A stretch of DNA of 19,197 bases from Syntrophaceae bacterium UBA5744 (GCA_002419215.1 DIFQ01000060.1:1-19197), one strand, 5' to 3'; counted from the first letter of the stretch, positions 1 through 8,631 are shown. Notes: generated from the letters alone by a model not told the origin. Numbers and translations: made by a program.

Positions 1-649
1 GCCGCAGCGATTCGAGCCCTGGCAGGGCGACAGGCGGGGCGTCGGGGAGGATCCTCGCATCGGGCCGGAGCGGCGCCGCGCGAAGCAGTGCGGCAAACGA
101 CGCCGGTCCCTTGCAGCGGCCGCGGGTGTAGTGGACGAACTCGGGGGGCGCCTCGTAGAAGTGCCGGCGCCAGAAGTCGCGGACGATCTCTTCCCGCAGG
201 GCCCGCTCGTCGGGCAGCAGCTCCGTGTCGAAGGGGCTCCCGCTCTCGAAGGCGTTCTCGGAAAGCATCCGCCCGCAAAAGGAGTGGATCGTGAAGATGG
301 GGGCCTCGTCGAAACCCCTCAGGGCTTCCCGCAGCCTGTCCCGCGCATCCTTCCGGTCGGCGATCCCGTCCGCGAGATCGGCGAGGAATTTCTCCTCCGT
401 GCGTTTCCCGGCGAGAACGTCGAGGGCCTCCCGGATTTTTCCCCGGATCCGGTCGCGCAGTTCCTCTGTTGCCGCCACGGTGTAGGTCACGACGAGGATT
501 TCGGAGGGCGCCAGGCGCTTCTCGACGATCAGGCGCAGGAACAGGCCCGCAATGGCGTAGGTCTTGCCCGTGCCGGCGCTGGCCTCGATGAGGTTCGTGC
601 CGTCGAGCGGGCTTCTCAGCAGGTCAAAGCGGGGGGTTGCTTCGGGCAT
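1..649 (-). CDS. recB: RecB, exodeoxyribonuclease V beta subunit (N-terminal part, runs off the left edge)
   Basis: RecB is the 3'-5' helicase and nuclease subunit of RecBCD, which processes double-strand DNA ends for recombination. About 216 N-terminal residues are visible. A Walker A motif, ASAGTGKT, sits at about residues 23-30. It is followed by a UvrD/Rep-type segment (EILVVTYTVAATEELRDRI) and then FTIHSFC, the usual RecB helicase motifs. RecB normally has about 1,100-1,200 residues, so most of it, including the nuclease domain, lies outside. The ATG is one base after the recC stop (TGA-G-ATG), so the two genes are almost certainly translationally coupled. recD may follow to the left, but that cannot be seen. 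The annotation is secure; only completeness is unknown. Confidence 0.93.
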   Translation of the reverse strand, partial: MPEATPRFDLLRSPLDGTNLIEASAGTGKTYAIAGLFLRLIVEKRLAPSEILVVTYTVAATEELRDRIRGKIREALDVLAGKRTEEKFLADLADGIADRKDARDRLREALRGFDEAPIFTIHSFCGRMLSENAFESGSPFDTELLPDERALREEIVRDFWRRHFYEAPPEFVHYTRGRCKGPASFAALLRAAPLRPDARILPDAPPVALPGLESLR

Positions 650-650
650 C

Positions 651-3600
651 TCAGCTCACCTCCACGGCCAGCTCGAGCAGGGGTCTCAGGACTGCCTCGG
701 CAAGCTCCCGGAATTCCTCGCCGAGCGGGTCTGCCTCGCCGAAGCAGTACCGGAAATAAGGATCCATTCCCTCGGGGCGACCGTACTGCGACATCCACGT
801 GCCGCTCGCTGCACGGAGAGCATCCTCGCCGGTCTTTCCCTTGAGGAGGTTCCCGATGTAGACCCGTGCCGTCTCGGGAAAGAAGTGCAGGGGTGTCGTC
901 AATCCCCTCCAGTAAATCTCGAGCAGCCCCAGGAGGAGGCGTTCCCCGTCCCTGACAGGTCCGAGGGAATATTCCCTGTCCTTGCCCAGGACCACGCAGC
1001 GGCCGGGATAGCGGTCCCCTGCCCCGATGCCGAGGGAGAGATGATGGACCCAGGCGCGGAGCAGGTCCTTCGCCCTGATATCCGCATACCGGTAATGGAC
1101 AAGGGCCGCCGGCATGCCGAGCTGAAGCCTGCCCGTGAGCCGGAAGGGCCCCAGCGTCAGGTCGAGGTCGATCGGCCCCAGGGGCTCGCCTTTCAGGTGC
1201 GGCTTCAGGCGGGCCGCAAAGCCGCCGGCGCCCTCGCAGATCTCCTGGAACCAGCACTCCCCCGGCGTCCCCGGAGGAAGGATTCCCAGTGCCCTCGCGG
1301 CGGGCAGCAACTCCCCCGCCTCGCCCCCCCCGAGGCAGCGGGTCGCGAGCCTCTCTCCCAGCTCGTATCGCTCGAGGCCTTCGATGCTCATGGGCTCCAC
1401 ATCGTCGAGGAGCGCCCCTGCCTCGTCGAGACGGATCCCCAGCCTGCGGGTCAGAAGGTAGCGGGCGGGGTTGGCGTAGAACCGTGCAAGGGCATGGGCG
1501 CCGACGGTCCTCCACGCCGGCTGCGGCTCGGGAAGGGGTGAGGCGATGAAGGGCCGTTTCTCTCCCGGGCCGGCGGCGGCCGCCGCGGCATTCTCGGCGG
1601 AGTAGCTGTAGAGCCCCTCCCCCCGGAAGTATTCGGGGTTGAAGGCCTGCAGACGGTGTTTCACGACGATCGCGTCCCGGATGTCTTTCACGCCCGGAAC
1701 CTGAAAGCCCTGGTCGATATAGTCGAGCAGTTCGCTCACGAGAACCGACGGCGGCCGCGGGCTGTTGTCCTGGATGCTTTGCCCCGTGTAGCTCACGCAG
1801 AGTCTCTCGCGGGCCGACAGGATCGCCTCGAGGAACAGGTAGCGGTCGTCGAGCCGGCGCGAGCGGTCGCCCGGCCGCGGGCGATCCTTCATCAGGTCGA
1901 AGCCCGGCACCGGGGTCTGCCGCGGGTAGGCGATGTCATCGAGCCCGATGAGGCAAACCACCCGGAAGGGGATGCTCCGCATGGGGAGCATGGCACAGAA
2001 CGTGACTCCGCCCGTGATGAAGCCGAACCCGAGCCCCGCATCCCGAAGCGCTTCTTCCAGGTGGGCTTTCAGGACCCCGGCGCAGAGCTTTCCGTCAAAG
2101 CCGGACTGCACCTGTCGCAGGGCTGCGTCGCCGAGCGCCCGGCGGAGGGTCTGCACATCCTCTTCCTCTTCGCCCTCGGGGAGAAAGAACCCATCGAGGG
2201 CGGCTCCGAGGTGAGAGGCCCAACCCGCGAGATCCCGCGTTTCCTCCAGGGATTTCGCGAAGGCGAAGAGTTTCTCCAGAAATGCCAGGAACGAGCCGAG
2301 TGTTGCCGCCTCCCCTTCGGCAACCCCTTCGTGGGGACAGATGCCCATGAAAAGCTCCTCGCCCCTGGCGGGGAGGGCAACCCCGAGGAGCAGGCGGTCG
2401 ATCCCAGACTGCCACGTGTTCTCGGGGAACCCGGGAAGCCCTTCGCGCCGGCGGCTCTCTGCGTCCACCCCCCACCGGATGCCCGCGTCGCGTATCCACC
2501 GGTGGATCAGGGCAAGATCGTCCGCCTCCAGGTCGAAGCGCCTTCGCAGGGCTTCCGTTTCGAGAAAGGCGGCAACCTCCGTGGCGCCCATCCGGCTCCC
2601 TTCGAGATCCAGGAGCCGCAGGAAGGTATCCACGAGAATGCTCTGCCTGCGCATGCCGCGATCGGCAACGCTGAAGGGAATCCGGCGCCGGTCGTCGCGG
2701 GGCAGGGAAAAGACGGCCTCGATGAAGGGGGCATAGGTCTCGATCTCGGGCGTCATGACGAGAATGTCGGCGGGCGTGAGCGACGGGTCTCGATCGAGCA
2801 GCTCGAGGATCCGGTCCTGAAGGACCTCCACCTCCCGCATGGGGCTGTGGCAGGAGTGGATGCGTATCGAGTCGTCGCGGGCGGCGATGTCCGTCTTGAC
2901 GCCGTCTGCGCCCCGGTCGCGCAGGTTGAGGATATCGGACTGGATGCAGGCGAGCAGGCTGTCCTCACGGGGCTCCTCCGCGACGTCCGCCTCCTCGCAC
3001 CCCGTGTCGTAGACCATCCGGAGAAAGTCCCGCCCCAGGGCCCCCATGGAGGCCAGCAGGCTGTTTCCCCTCTCCAGATGAAGGGCCTCGTCGGAAGGGA
3101 CCGTCCCGAGGCGGTCGACAAGCCTTCGCGTCTCGCGGTCGGAGTAGATGAGGTACCAGTACTCCCGGCAGGGGTTCATGATGAAAAGATTGACGTCGAT
3201 GGTGCGGGCGACGGTATCGAGGAGGCGGAGATGGAAGGGCGGCAGGGCCGAGATGCCGAAGACACAGATCCGCCCGGGCAGCGGCGCCTCTTCGGCCGTG
3301 GGCCTCTGCAGGCGGGCGAGGGCCTCTTTCCAGCGGGCCGCCCGGTGTGATCCGGGGCTCCGTCCCGCGAGCAGCCGCCAGAGGGTTGCCTGCCAGTGAC
3401 GGTCCCTGCCCGACTCCCAGCCGAGCACCATGTCGGGCCGGTAGACGAGATACTGGTCGAAGAGGCGGGCGATGATCCGGCTGAGCTGGTAGCACTTGAG
3501 GCCGGGGCCGTCGTCGGCGAGGTATGCCTTCAGGGCTTCGAAGCCTTCCCCGTCCAGGCAGCCGGGCAACAGGCCCATGATCCGCCAGGCGAGCACCTCC

Positions 3601-3866
3601 GGGTCGAAGGCCGGGGAGCCGGGCATATCGGGCAGGACGGTGCGGAAGAGCTCCTCGACGAAGTGGTTGGGAAAGGGGAACCGGATGTTGGCGCAGATCC
3701 CGAGGCGCCGGGCCAGCTCCAGGGAAAGCCACCGTTCCATGCCCCGGCTCTGGACCAGGATGACCTCCGGTGTCATGGGGGAGGACGGCGCCTGTCGCAG
3801 GGTCTCCGAAAGCTCCCCGGCGAGGGCTTCGAGGCGGTTGCTGGTGTAGAGTTTCAGACCGGGCAT
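651..3866 (-). CDS. recC: RecC, exodeoxyribonuclease V gamma subunit
   Basis: RecC is the non-catalytic subunit of RecBCD that splits the duplex, feeds strands to RecB and RecD, and scans for Chi. The protein has 1,071 residues, close to the E. coli size of about 1,120. It opens with the typical RecC N-terminus (LKLYTSNRLEALAGELSETL) and the conserved stretch VQSRGMERWLSLELA, then FPFPNHFVEELFR, which corresponds to the degenerate helicase fold of the family. The start is the only in-frame ATG near these motifs; its ribosome-binding site is weak. recB follows after one base. Upstream, the HU terminator separates it from hup, so it needs its own promoter; I found only a poor candidate just before the ATG. 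Confidence 0.95.
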   Translation of the reverse strand: MPGLKLYTSNRLEALAGELSETLRQAPSSPMTPEVILVQSRGMERWLSLELARRLGICANIRFPFPNHFVEELFRTVLPDMPGSPAFDPEVLAWRIMGLLPGCLDGEGFEALKAYLADDGPGLKCYQLSRIIARLFDQYLVYRPDMVLGWESGRDRHWQATLWRLLAGRSPGSHRAARWKEALARLQRPTAEEAPLPGRICVFGISALPPFHLRLLDTVARTIDVNLFIMNPCREYWYLIYSDRETRRLVDRLGTVPSDEALHLERGNSLLASMGALGRDFLRMVYDTGCEEADVAEEPREDSLLACIQSDILNLRDRGADGVKTDIAARDDSIRIHSCHSPMREVEVLQDRILELLDRDPSLTPADILVMTPEIETYAPFIEAVFSLPRDDRRRIPFSVADRGMRRQSILVDTFLRLLDLEGSRMGATEVAAFLETEALRRRFDLEADDLALIHRWIRDAGIRWGVDAESRRREGLPGFPENTWQSGIDRLLLGVALPARGEELFMGICPHEGVAEGEAATLGSFLAFLEKLFAFAKSLEETRDLAGWASHLGAALDGFFLPEGEEEEDVQTLRRALGDAALRQVQSGFDGKLCAGVLKAHLEEALRDAGLGFGFITGGVTFCAMLPMRSIPFRVVCLIGLDDIAYPRQTPVPGFDLMKDRPRPGDRSRRLDDRYLFLEAILSARERLCVSYTGQSIQDNSPRPPSVLVSELLDYIDQGFQVPGVKDIRDAIVVKHRLQAFNPEYFRGEGLYSYSAENAAAAAAGPGEKRPFIASPLPEPQPAWRTVGAHALARFYANPARYLLTRRLGIRLDEAGALLDDVEPMSIEGLERYELGERLATRCLGGGEAGELLPAARALGILPPGTPGECWFQEICEGAGGFAARLKPHLKGEPLGPIDLDLTLGPFRLTGRLQLGMPAALVHYRYADIRAKDLLRAWVHHLSLGIGAGDRYPGRCVVLGKDREYSLGPVRDGERLLLGLLEIYWRGLTTPLHFFPETARVYIGNLLKGKTGEDALRAASGTWMSQYGRPEGMDPYFRYCFGEADPLGEEFRELAEAVLRPLLELAVEVS

Positions 3867-3944
3867 GATCCACTTTTCTACTCGATTCGGCGGAGAAGCT
3901 CAAACGATATGTTTCAGGGAGAGGGAAGACGACGCGGATGGAAT

Positions 3945-3977
3945 AAAAAAACCCCCGGTGTGGGGAGCACCGGGGGT
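3945..3977 (-). terminator. Rho-independent terminator of the HU gene
   Basis: A perfect 10-bp stem (3951-3960 with 3968-3977, core CCCCCGGTG) closes a 7-base loop. On the minus strand it is followed by a run of seven T. It lies 14 bases after the HU stop codon and insulates hup from recC. Confidence 0.93.
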
Positions 3978-3991
3978 CAGGGCAACTTTGT

Positions 3992-4261
3992 TTACTTGAT
4001 GGTGTCCTTCAGAGCCTTGCCGGCGGTGAACTTGGGTACCTTCTTCGCCTTGATCTTGATTTCCTTGCCAGTCTGGGGGTTGCGGCCGGTGCGGGCGGCG
4101 CGCTTGGTGACAGAAAAGGTCCCGAAGCCGACCAGCGTGACCTTGTCGCCCTTCTTCAGGGCATCCGAGACCGCCTTCAGGGTCGAGTTGATGGCCTTCT
4201 CCGCCGCGCTCTTGGAACCAAGTGCCTTGGCTACCACTTCAACGAGTTGTCCCTTGTTCAT
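3992..4261 (-). CDS. hup: HU-family DNA-binding protein
   Basis: This is a small nucleoid protein that binds and bends DNA as a dimer. At 89 residues it has exactly the family length. It starts MNKGQLVEVVAKALGSKSAAE and carries the HU signature GFGTFSVTKRAARTGRNPQTG (about residues 46-66), which includes the DNA-contacting beta-arm with the intercalating proline of RNPQTG. The start is supported by a strong ribosome-binding site, AAGGAGGAGA, nine to ten bases upstream. It is a single-gene transcript with its own promoter and terminator. Whether it is the HU-alpha or HU-beta type cannot be settled from one copy. Confidence 0.97.
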   Translation of the reverse strand: MNKGQLVEVVAKALGSKSAAEKAINSTLKAVSDALKKGDKVTLVGFGTFSVTKRAARTGRNPQTGKEIKIKAKKVPKFTAGKALKDTIK

Positions 4262-4390
4262 TAATAATCTCCTCCTTGATAAAATTGATTAAGGTTAATT
4301 TGAATCCCTCGAGTTTGTTTCCTTCGTGCGGTTTTTTGACGACCATCCCCCTTTCGAAGGGAATCAACCACCGGACTCAAAATTAAAGGA

Positions 4391-4419
4391 AGTATAGCCC
4401 AAGATTCCCTCGTAGTCTA
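4391..4419 (-). promoter_or_regulatory. Sigma-70-type promoter of hup with an A/T-rich upstream element
   Basis: On the minus strand, TAGACT (4414-4419) and TATACT (4391-4396) are separated by 17 bases. An A/T-rich segment with runs of A and T lies directly upstream (about 4420-4447) and resembles an UP element. The predicted 5' leader is about 120 bases and holds a small CCCTT/AAGGG hairpin at 4349-4361. The inference rests on consensus match and position. Confidence 0.6.
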
Positions 4420-4823
4420 GCTTTTTTCGCTTTTCAAAAAAATTTCCCGTGCAGGGAAAGAAACTTTTCGTCCGGCTGTGCAAAAAATTGCCTCGTTGAA
4501 ATGCAAGATACATGCCCCTTTCGGGGCTTTGAGCCCTCAAAACCCCTCTCTGAGCCATTTTCAGGATTGCCCTCCCGATTCCGCTGCCGGCGGGCTTTTC
4601 AGGGCACAGCCGCTCGTGGCGGCCCTTTCCGGCGACAAAGAGGGCAGGGACGCAGGGAAGGGCCTTCCTGCCTTGCCCTGCGCCATCCGCCGACAACACA
4701 ATATGGAGGAACGGGTCCTGCCACTTCACATCACCCCATCGTCTCGGCAAACTTGACACACCTTGCCGGTTTTCCGACGGAGCGGTTGCTCTCGCACGCG
4801 GGGCTCTTCGCCTGCTGAAATCT
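4420..4823. other. Non-coding region between hup and rmuC
   Basis: I see no credible gene here. The open frames on either strand lack ribosome-binding sites and recognisable protein features. Two foldable segments stand out: GCCCC-TTTC-GGGGC at 4514-4527, and a longer interrupted hairpin at 4641-4679 (AGGGCA/TGCCCT outside, GCAGG/CCTGC inside). A perfect TTGACA at 4753-4758 has no matching -10 box. Confidence 0.5.
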
Positions 4824-4852
4824 TTGCCATGTCACGGAGATGATGGTACAAG
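4824..4852 (+). promoter_or_regulatory. Possible sigma-70 promoter of rmuC
   Basis: TTGCCA (4824-4829) and TACAAG (4847-4852) are spaced by 17 bases and match the consensus boxes at five and four of six positions. Transcription would start near 4859 and place the heptamer array in the rmuC leader. This is consensus matching only. Confidence 0.35.
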
Positions 4853-4853
4853 A

Positions 4854-4949
4854 CAGGCATCAGGCATCAGGCTTCAGGCTACAGACTTCAGAACCAGAGA
4901 AAGAAGAGCGCTGTCTCTGACACGCTAAACGCTACACGCTATACCCCTT
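4854..4949 (+). repeat. Degenerate heptamer repeat arrays (CAGGCAT type and ACGCTAA type)
   Basis: Six 7-base units run without gaps from 4854 to 4895: CAGGCAT twice, then CAGGCTT, CAGGCTA, CAGACTT and CAGAACC. After a 6-bp inverted repeat (CAGAGA 4895-4900, TCTCTG 4914-4919) a second array starts at 4922: ACGCTAA, ACGCTAC, ACGCTAT, ACCCCTT. The array ends 11 bases before the rmuC ATG. The 7-base period is shared with the arrays at 8579 and 9893. Confidence 0.8.
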
Positions 4950-4960
4950 GGGGAGGGAAC

Positions 4961-6394
4961 ATGACCATCGACATCGTGATCATCTTTCTGGCGGGGTTTG
5001 CAGCGGGGGGAGTGCTCCTGTGGATCGTCACGCGGCTGGCCGCCCAGAAGGAAATCCTGGGGCGCAGCGACGAGATCCGGCAGAGCTACTCCGCCCGGGT
5101 CTCGGAACTGGAGGGGCGCGCCCGCTTCGCCGAAGGACAGATGGATCAGCTGAGGCAGCAGCTCGACCAGGGAGAAAGTGAAATCACGGGGTTGCGCAAG
5201 GCCCTCGACGACGAGCGCGTCCTGGCCGTGGAGGCCCAGGCGCGGCTTGACGAGACCGCCCGAAGCCTCGAGCGGCAGCGGGAGGTCATCGAACTGATGA
5301 AGACGGAGATGACCGACACGTTCCGGGCCCAGGCCTCTGCGGCCCTCGAAAGCAGCAACCGCAGTTTCCTGGAGCTGGCCTCGGAGAATCTCGGCAGGAT
5401 CCTCGAACAGACGAAGGGGAAACTGGGCGAGCACCAGGCAGGCCTCGAGGGGACGATCCGGCCGCTCCAGGAGATGCTGATGCGCTACGAAGAGCAGCTG
5501 CGAGGCCTGGAGAAGGCCCGGGCCGAGCAGTCCTGGAATCTCTCCCAGCAGATCAAGGCGCTCAACGAGATGAACGAGTCCCTGCAGCGGGAGACGTCGA
5601 GCCTCTCGACGGCCCTGCGCAAGCCCCAGGTGAGCGGCTCCTGGGGACAGATGTCGCTGAGACGGGCGGCGGAACTCGCGGGCATGGCGCCCTGGTGCGA
5701 TTTCCACGAGCAGGTCACCGTCGACACGGATTCCTGCAAGCTCCGCCCCGACATGGTCGTCCGCCTCCCGAACGGGCGCGTCATCGTCATCGATGCCAAG
5801 GCTCCCGTGGACGCCTTCCTGAACGCCCTGCAGGCTTCCACCGAGGAGGAGCGCAGGAAGGCCTTCGCAGGATACGTCGCCGCCGTCCGCGCCCACATGA
5901 ACGGGCTGGGATCCAAGGCCTACTGGGACCAGTTCGAGGAGTCGCCGGAGCTGGTCGTCATGTACCTCCCGGGCGAGACCTTCTTCAGCGCCGCCATCGA
6001 GAACGACCCGAGCCTCATCGAGGACGGCAGCCTCAGGAAGGTCATTCTCGCCACGCCCACGACGCTCATCGCGCTGCTCAAGGCCGTGGCCTACGGGTGG
6101 CAGCAGGAGCAGGTGGCCAGCGGCGCCCGGGAGATCAACCGCCTGGGCCGGGAGCTCTATGAACGGTTCTCCGTCGTGGCGGACCACATCACGAGGGCCG
6201 GGGCGAACCTGACGAAAGCCGTCGAGGCCCATAACGACGCCGTCCGCTCCATCGAGACGAGGCTCATGCCCTCCTTCCGGAGGTTCCGCGACCTGGGCGT
6301 CTCGACCAGCCGTGAGCTGCCCGAGGCCATGGACGAGATCCGGGTAACGGCCCGCGAGACGATCGCCGGCGCGGAGCCGGGCGAAAAGACCTGA
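4961..6394 (+). CDS. rmuC: RmuC-family DNA recombination protein
   Basis: RmuC proteins limit recombination at inverted repeats in E. coli; the fold is related to restriction-type nucleases, but the biochemical role is poorly defined. The protein has 477 residues. An N-terminal membrane segment (about 3-23) is followed by a long coiled-coil region rich in Q, E, R and L (about 30-205). The RmuC domain then carries SGSWGQMSLRRAAELAGM, the conserved GxWGE-like motif, plus RPDMVVRLPNGRVIVIDAK, where D and the DAK resemble a PD-(D/E)xK core. The ATG follows a GGGGAGGG ribosome-binding site. It has its own transcription unit, with a convergent ppsR downstream and a hairpin repeat between. The stop codon overlaps the first octamer of that repeat. 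Confidence 0.93.
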   Translation: MTIDIVIIFLAGFAAGGVLLWIVTRLAAQKEILGRSDEIRQSYSARVSELEGRARFAEGQMDQLRQQLDQGESEITGLRKALDDERVLAVEAQARLDETARSLERQREVIELMKTEMTDTFRAQASAALESSNRSFLELASENLGRILEQTKGKLGEHQAGLEGTIRPLQEMLMRYEEQLRGLEKARAEQSWNLSQQIKALNEMNESLQRETSSLSTALRKPQVSGSWGQMSLRRAAELAGMAPWCDFHEQVTVDTDSCKLRPDMVVRLPNGRVIVIDAKAPVDAFLNALQASTEEERRKAFAGYVAAVRAHMNGLGSKAYWDQFEESPELVVMYLPGETFFSAAIENDPSLIEDGSLRKVILATPTTLIALLKAVAYGWQQEQVASGAREINRLGRELYERFSVVADHITRAGANLTKAVEAHNDAVRSIETRLMPSFRRFRDLGVSTSRELPEAMDEIRVTARETIAGAEPGEKT

Positions 6395-6484
6395 AGTCAG
6401 GAAGTTAAGAAGAGCGGAAGATCGGAATGGATGAAAGATTCCTTGTCTTGTCCGCGCTTCCTCACTTCTGCTCTTCCGATCTTC
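6393..6484. repeat. Octamer-unit inverted repeat (GAAGNNNN hairpin), copy 1
   Basis: The left arm runs GAAGTCAG, GAAGTTAA, GAAGAGCG, GAAGATCG, GAATGGAT, GAAAGATT (6393-6440). The right arm, in reverse complement, reads GAAGATCG, GAAGAGCA, GAAGTGAG, GAAGCGCG, GACAAGAC (6484 down to 6445). The arms keep the same 8-base register, so GAAG pairs with CTTC every eight bases. It lies between convergent rmuC and ppsR, and the rmuC TGA overlaps the first unit. It may act as a shared terminator. Confidence 0.85.
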
Positions 6485-6545
6485 ACAGCCTTGATGTCCG
6501 AAGACGAATGCAAGGCAGTCGAAGGTATCCCCCGGTCACAGCCTG

Positions 6546-7376
6546 TCAGAAGATTCGCCGCTGTAGTTTACTCTTATGCATCACCGTCGCGGCGATCTCC
6601 TCGATCGACATGGTGGTGATGTTGAGGTAGGGGATGTTCTTGGAAACGTAGAGGAACTCGGCAAGCGAGATCTCCTGCTGGCACTGCTCGAGCGACGAGT
6701 ACCGGCCGGAGGGCCGCCGGGCCGCGCGGATTTTCTGGAGCCTTTCCGGGTTGATCGTGAGCCCGTAGAGTTTGTCCCGGTATGGCTGCAGGACTCCCGG
6801 GATTTTCCGGTACTCGATGAGGAGGTCCTCCTCGGTGAGCGGGTAGTTCGCGGCAAAGATGCCGTACTGCAGACCCAGGTAAAGGCAGGTCGGCGTCTTG
6901 CCGGTGCGGGAGACACCCACGAGGACCACATCGGCCTTGTCGTAGTTCTTCGTCGTGATGCCGTCGTCATTGGTGAGGGCGTAGTTGACGGCATTGATCC
7001 GGATGTCGAGCTCTTCTCCCGCCGTGGTGTGATGGGAACTGCCGCCGCCGAGTGTGGGATGAACCCGCAGCTCCTCTTCCAGGGGGCCGATGAAGGTCTC
7101 GAAGAGATCGACCGCGGCGGCCTCGCTCGACAAAATCAGATTGCGGATCTGGGAATTGACGATGGTGCTGAAGATGATCGGGCGCTGCCCCGTCTGTTCC
7201 TTCGCATCGTTGATTTGCTCGAGGGCGTCCTGCGCTTTCCACATGGTGTCGATGAAGGGAAGCGTGACCTTCTGGAACTCTACGTCGTCGAACTGGATGA
7301 GAAGGCTGTGGCCGAAGGTCTCTGCCGTAATTGCCGTCCGGTCCGATATGAAGAATACGGTTCGTTTGATCGACAT
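6546..7376 (-). CDS. ppsR: PpsR-type regulatory protein: bifunctional kinase/pyrophosphorylase for PEP synthase or pyruvate phosphate dikinase
   Basis: This DUF299 enzyme inactivates PEP synthase or pyruvate phosphate dikinase by ADP-dependent threonine phosphorylation and reactivates it by phosphate-dependent removal. It therefore controls the switch between glycolysis and gluconeogenesis. The protein has 276 residues, typical of the family. It opens RTVFFISDRTAITAETFG and holds the P-loop-like motif VGVSRTGKTPTCLYLG, both family hallmarks. An upstream extension of 31 codons is open but lacks family sequence. The ATG at 7376 is chosen because GAGGAG precedes it and because a good promoter lies inside the extension. 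Its target kinase gene is not in the window, so which of the two enzymes it controls is unknown. Confidence 0.93.
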   Translation of the reverse strand: MSIKRTVFFISDRTAITAETFGHSLLIQFDDVEFQKVTLPFIDTMWKAQDALEQINDAKEQTGQRPIIFSTIVNSQIRNLILSSEAAAVDLFETFIGPLEEELRVHPTLGGGSSHHTTAGEELDIRINAVNYALTNDDGITTKNYDKADVVLVGVSRTGKTPTCLYLGLQYGIFAANYPLTEEDLLIEYRKIPGVLQPYRDKLYGLTINPERLQKIRAARRPSGRYSSLEQCQQEISLAEFLYVSKNIPYLNITTMSIEEIAATVMHKSKLQRRIF

Positions 7377-7397
7377 GTCTCCTCTTGCGTGTCCTTC

Positions 7398-7426
7398 CTT
7401 ATCATGCAAAAACCGTGTCCTGTAAA
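7398..7426 (-). promoter_or_regulatory. Sigma-70-type promoter of ppsR
   Basis: On the minus strand TTTACA (7421-7426) and GATAAG (7398-7403) are 17 bases apart, matching consensus at five and four of six positions. The predicted transcript would begin about 15 bases before the ATG at 7376, leaving just enough room for the ribosome-binding site. Confidence 0.5.
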
Positions 7427-7477
7427 GCCCTTTTTGCTGCACACCTTTGGGGAATGTGGCCGCAAGCATGAGGGGGC

Positions 7478-7509
7478 GGTTTTTCCGATCTTCTTCGCTT
7501 CCGCCTTTC
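7478..7509 (-). repeat. Single octamer-repeat arm upstream of ppsR
   Basis: In reverse complement the units are GAAAGGCG, GAAGCGAA, GAAGATCG, GAAAAACC. The register and the GAAGATCG unit match the two-armed elements elsewhere. No opposite arm is visible nearby. It is the weakest member of the family and lies between the divergent ppsR and prenyl synthase genes. Confidence 0.45.
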
Positions 7510-7598
7510 CGGGCGCCGTCAGCTTGACTTTTCGGGACATCTCCGATAAGAGCACGTTATTGTTTCAAATAATCCGTCACCGACCGGGAAGGCAAGCC

Positions 7599-8573
7599 AT
7601 GAACATGACCGACGTTATCAAGCGCTACGAGCCCGACCTCAAGCAGGTGGAAGAGCACCTCGGGAAGTATCTCCACTCGGCGATCCCGTTCATCCCCACC
7701 GTCATCAACCACCTCATTACGAGCGGCGGCAAACGCTTCCGTCCCCTCATGCTCCTGGCTTCCGCGGATCTGTGCGGCTACCGCGGGGAGCGGCGCTACC
7801 CCCTGTCGGCGGTGATCGAGTTCATCCACACGGCCACCCTGCTGCACGACGACGTGGTCGACGGTGCGGAGACGAGGCGCGGCAAGCCCTCGGCCAATAA
7901 CGTCTGGGGCAATGCGGCGGTGGTGCTCGTGGGGGATTTTCTCTACTCCCGGTCTTTCACCCTCATGACCCATGACGGGGATCTGGCCATCATCAAGCTC
8001 ATCTCGGAGACAACGAACACCATGGCCGAAGGCGAGGTGTTCCAGCTCCTGAAGTGCGGTGACGTCGGAATCACCGAGGAGGACTATTTCACGCTCATCG
8101 AGAAGAAAACGGCCGTCCTCATCGCCGCCGCATGCGCCGTCGGCGGCCTCATGGCAGGCGCCGCGGCTGACCGGGTCGAGGCCCTCCGGCAGTTCGGCTA
8201 TCGGATGGGACTGGCCTTCCAGCTCACCGATGACACCCTTGACTACGTGGCCGCCGAGAAGGAGTTCGGGAAGGCGGTCGGGATGGACATCAAGGAAGGG
8301 AAAATCACCCTGCCGCTGATCCGGACGCTGGCCCGCTGCGCTGCGGAAGAGAAGGAAATCATCCGGGGCATTGTGGAAAGGAAACAGGCGACCGAGGAGG
8401 ACATCCGGACGGTCTTCGGACTCATCGGGAATTACGACGGGATCCGCTACGCCCTGGAGCGGGCCAGGACGATCATTGCCGAGGGGAAGGCCGCGCTGGA
8501 ACCCTTCCAGGACGGCGAGGCGAAGGCGTCGCTTTTGGCCATGGCCGATTTTATCGCCGAGCGGACGCGCTAA
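7599..8573 (+). CDS. ispB: Long-chain polyprenyl diphosphate synthase (IspB-like)
   Basis: This is a trans-isoprenyl diphosphate synthase that extends farnesyl diphosphate with isopentenyl diphosphate to make the side chain of a respiratory quinone. It has 324 residues. GGKRFRP lies at 43-49, the first Asp-rich motif DDVVD at 84-88 (in LLHDDVVDGAETRRGK) and the second, DDTLD, at 211-215, followed by GMDIKEGKITLPL. All catalytic aspartates are present. The ATG at 7599 follows GGGAAGG; a second ATG two codons on is an alternative. Small residues before the first motif fit a medium to long chain, but chain length cannot be fixed from sequence. The UbiA enzyme at 13402 is a plausible user of the product. 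The gene ends in a heptamer array and a terminator. Confidence 0.93.
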   Translation: MNMTDVIKRYEPDLKQVEEHLGKYLHSAIPFIPTVINHLITSGGKRFRPLMLLASADLCGYRGERRYPLSAVIEFIHTATLLHDDVVDGAETRRGKPSANNVWGNAAVVLVGDFLYSRSFTLMTHDGDLAIIKLISETTNTMAEGEVFQLLKCGDVGITEEDYFTLIEKKTAVLIAAACAVGGLMAGAAADRVEALRQFGYRMGLAFQLTDDTLDYVAAEKEFGKAVGMDIKEGKITLPLIRTLARCAAEEKEIIRGIVERKQATEEDIRTVFGLIGNYDGIRYALERARTIIAEGKAALEPFQDGEAKASLLAMADFIAERTR

Positions 8574-8578
8574 AAACA

Positions 8579-8620
8579 GGGTTCAGGGTATCGGGTATAG
8601 GGTCAAGGGTTCAGGCAAAA
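8579..8620 (+). repeat. Degenerate heptamer repeat array (GGGTATC type)
   Basis: Contiguous 7-base units start five bases after the ispB stop: GGGTTCA, GGGTATC, GGGTATA, GGGTCAA, GGGTTCA, then the decayed GGCAAAA. The first and fifth units are identical. The array sits between the stop codon and the terminator. Confidence 0.8.
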
Positions 8621-8631
8621 CACAAAAAAAC

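Noticed and set aside
4364..4759. Open frame of 131 codons on the minus strand upstream of hup
   Set aside because: It contains the hup promoter, has no ribosome-binding site and shows no protein-like features.
6470..6482. Adapter contamination as the source of GCTCTTCCGATCT
   Set aside because: Bases beyond the 13-mer do not match longer adapter sequence, and the motif is part of a period-8 array with many non-adapter units at several loci.
7524..7552. Promoter for ispB from TTGACT at 7524-7529
   Set aside because: The best -10 candidates are either badly spaced (GATAAG, 15 bases) or poor matches (TAAGAG, 17 bases).
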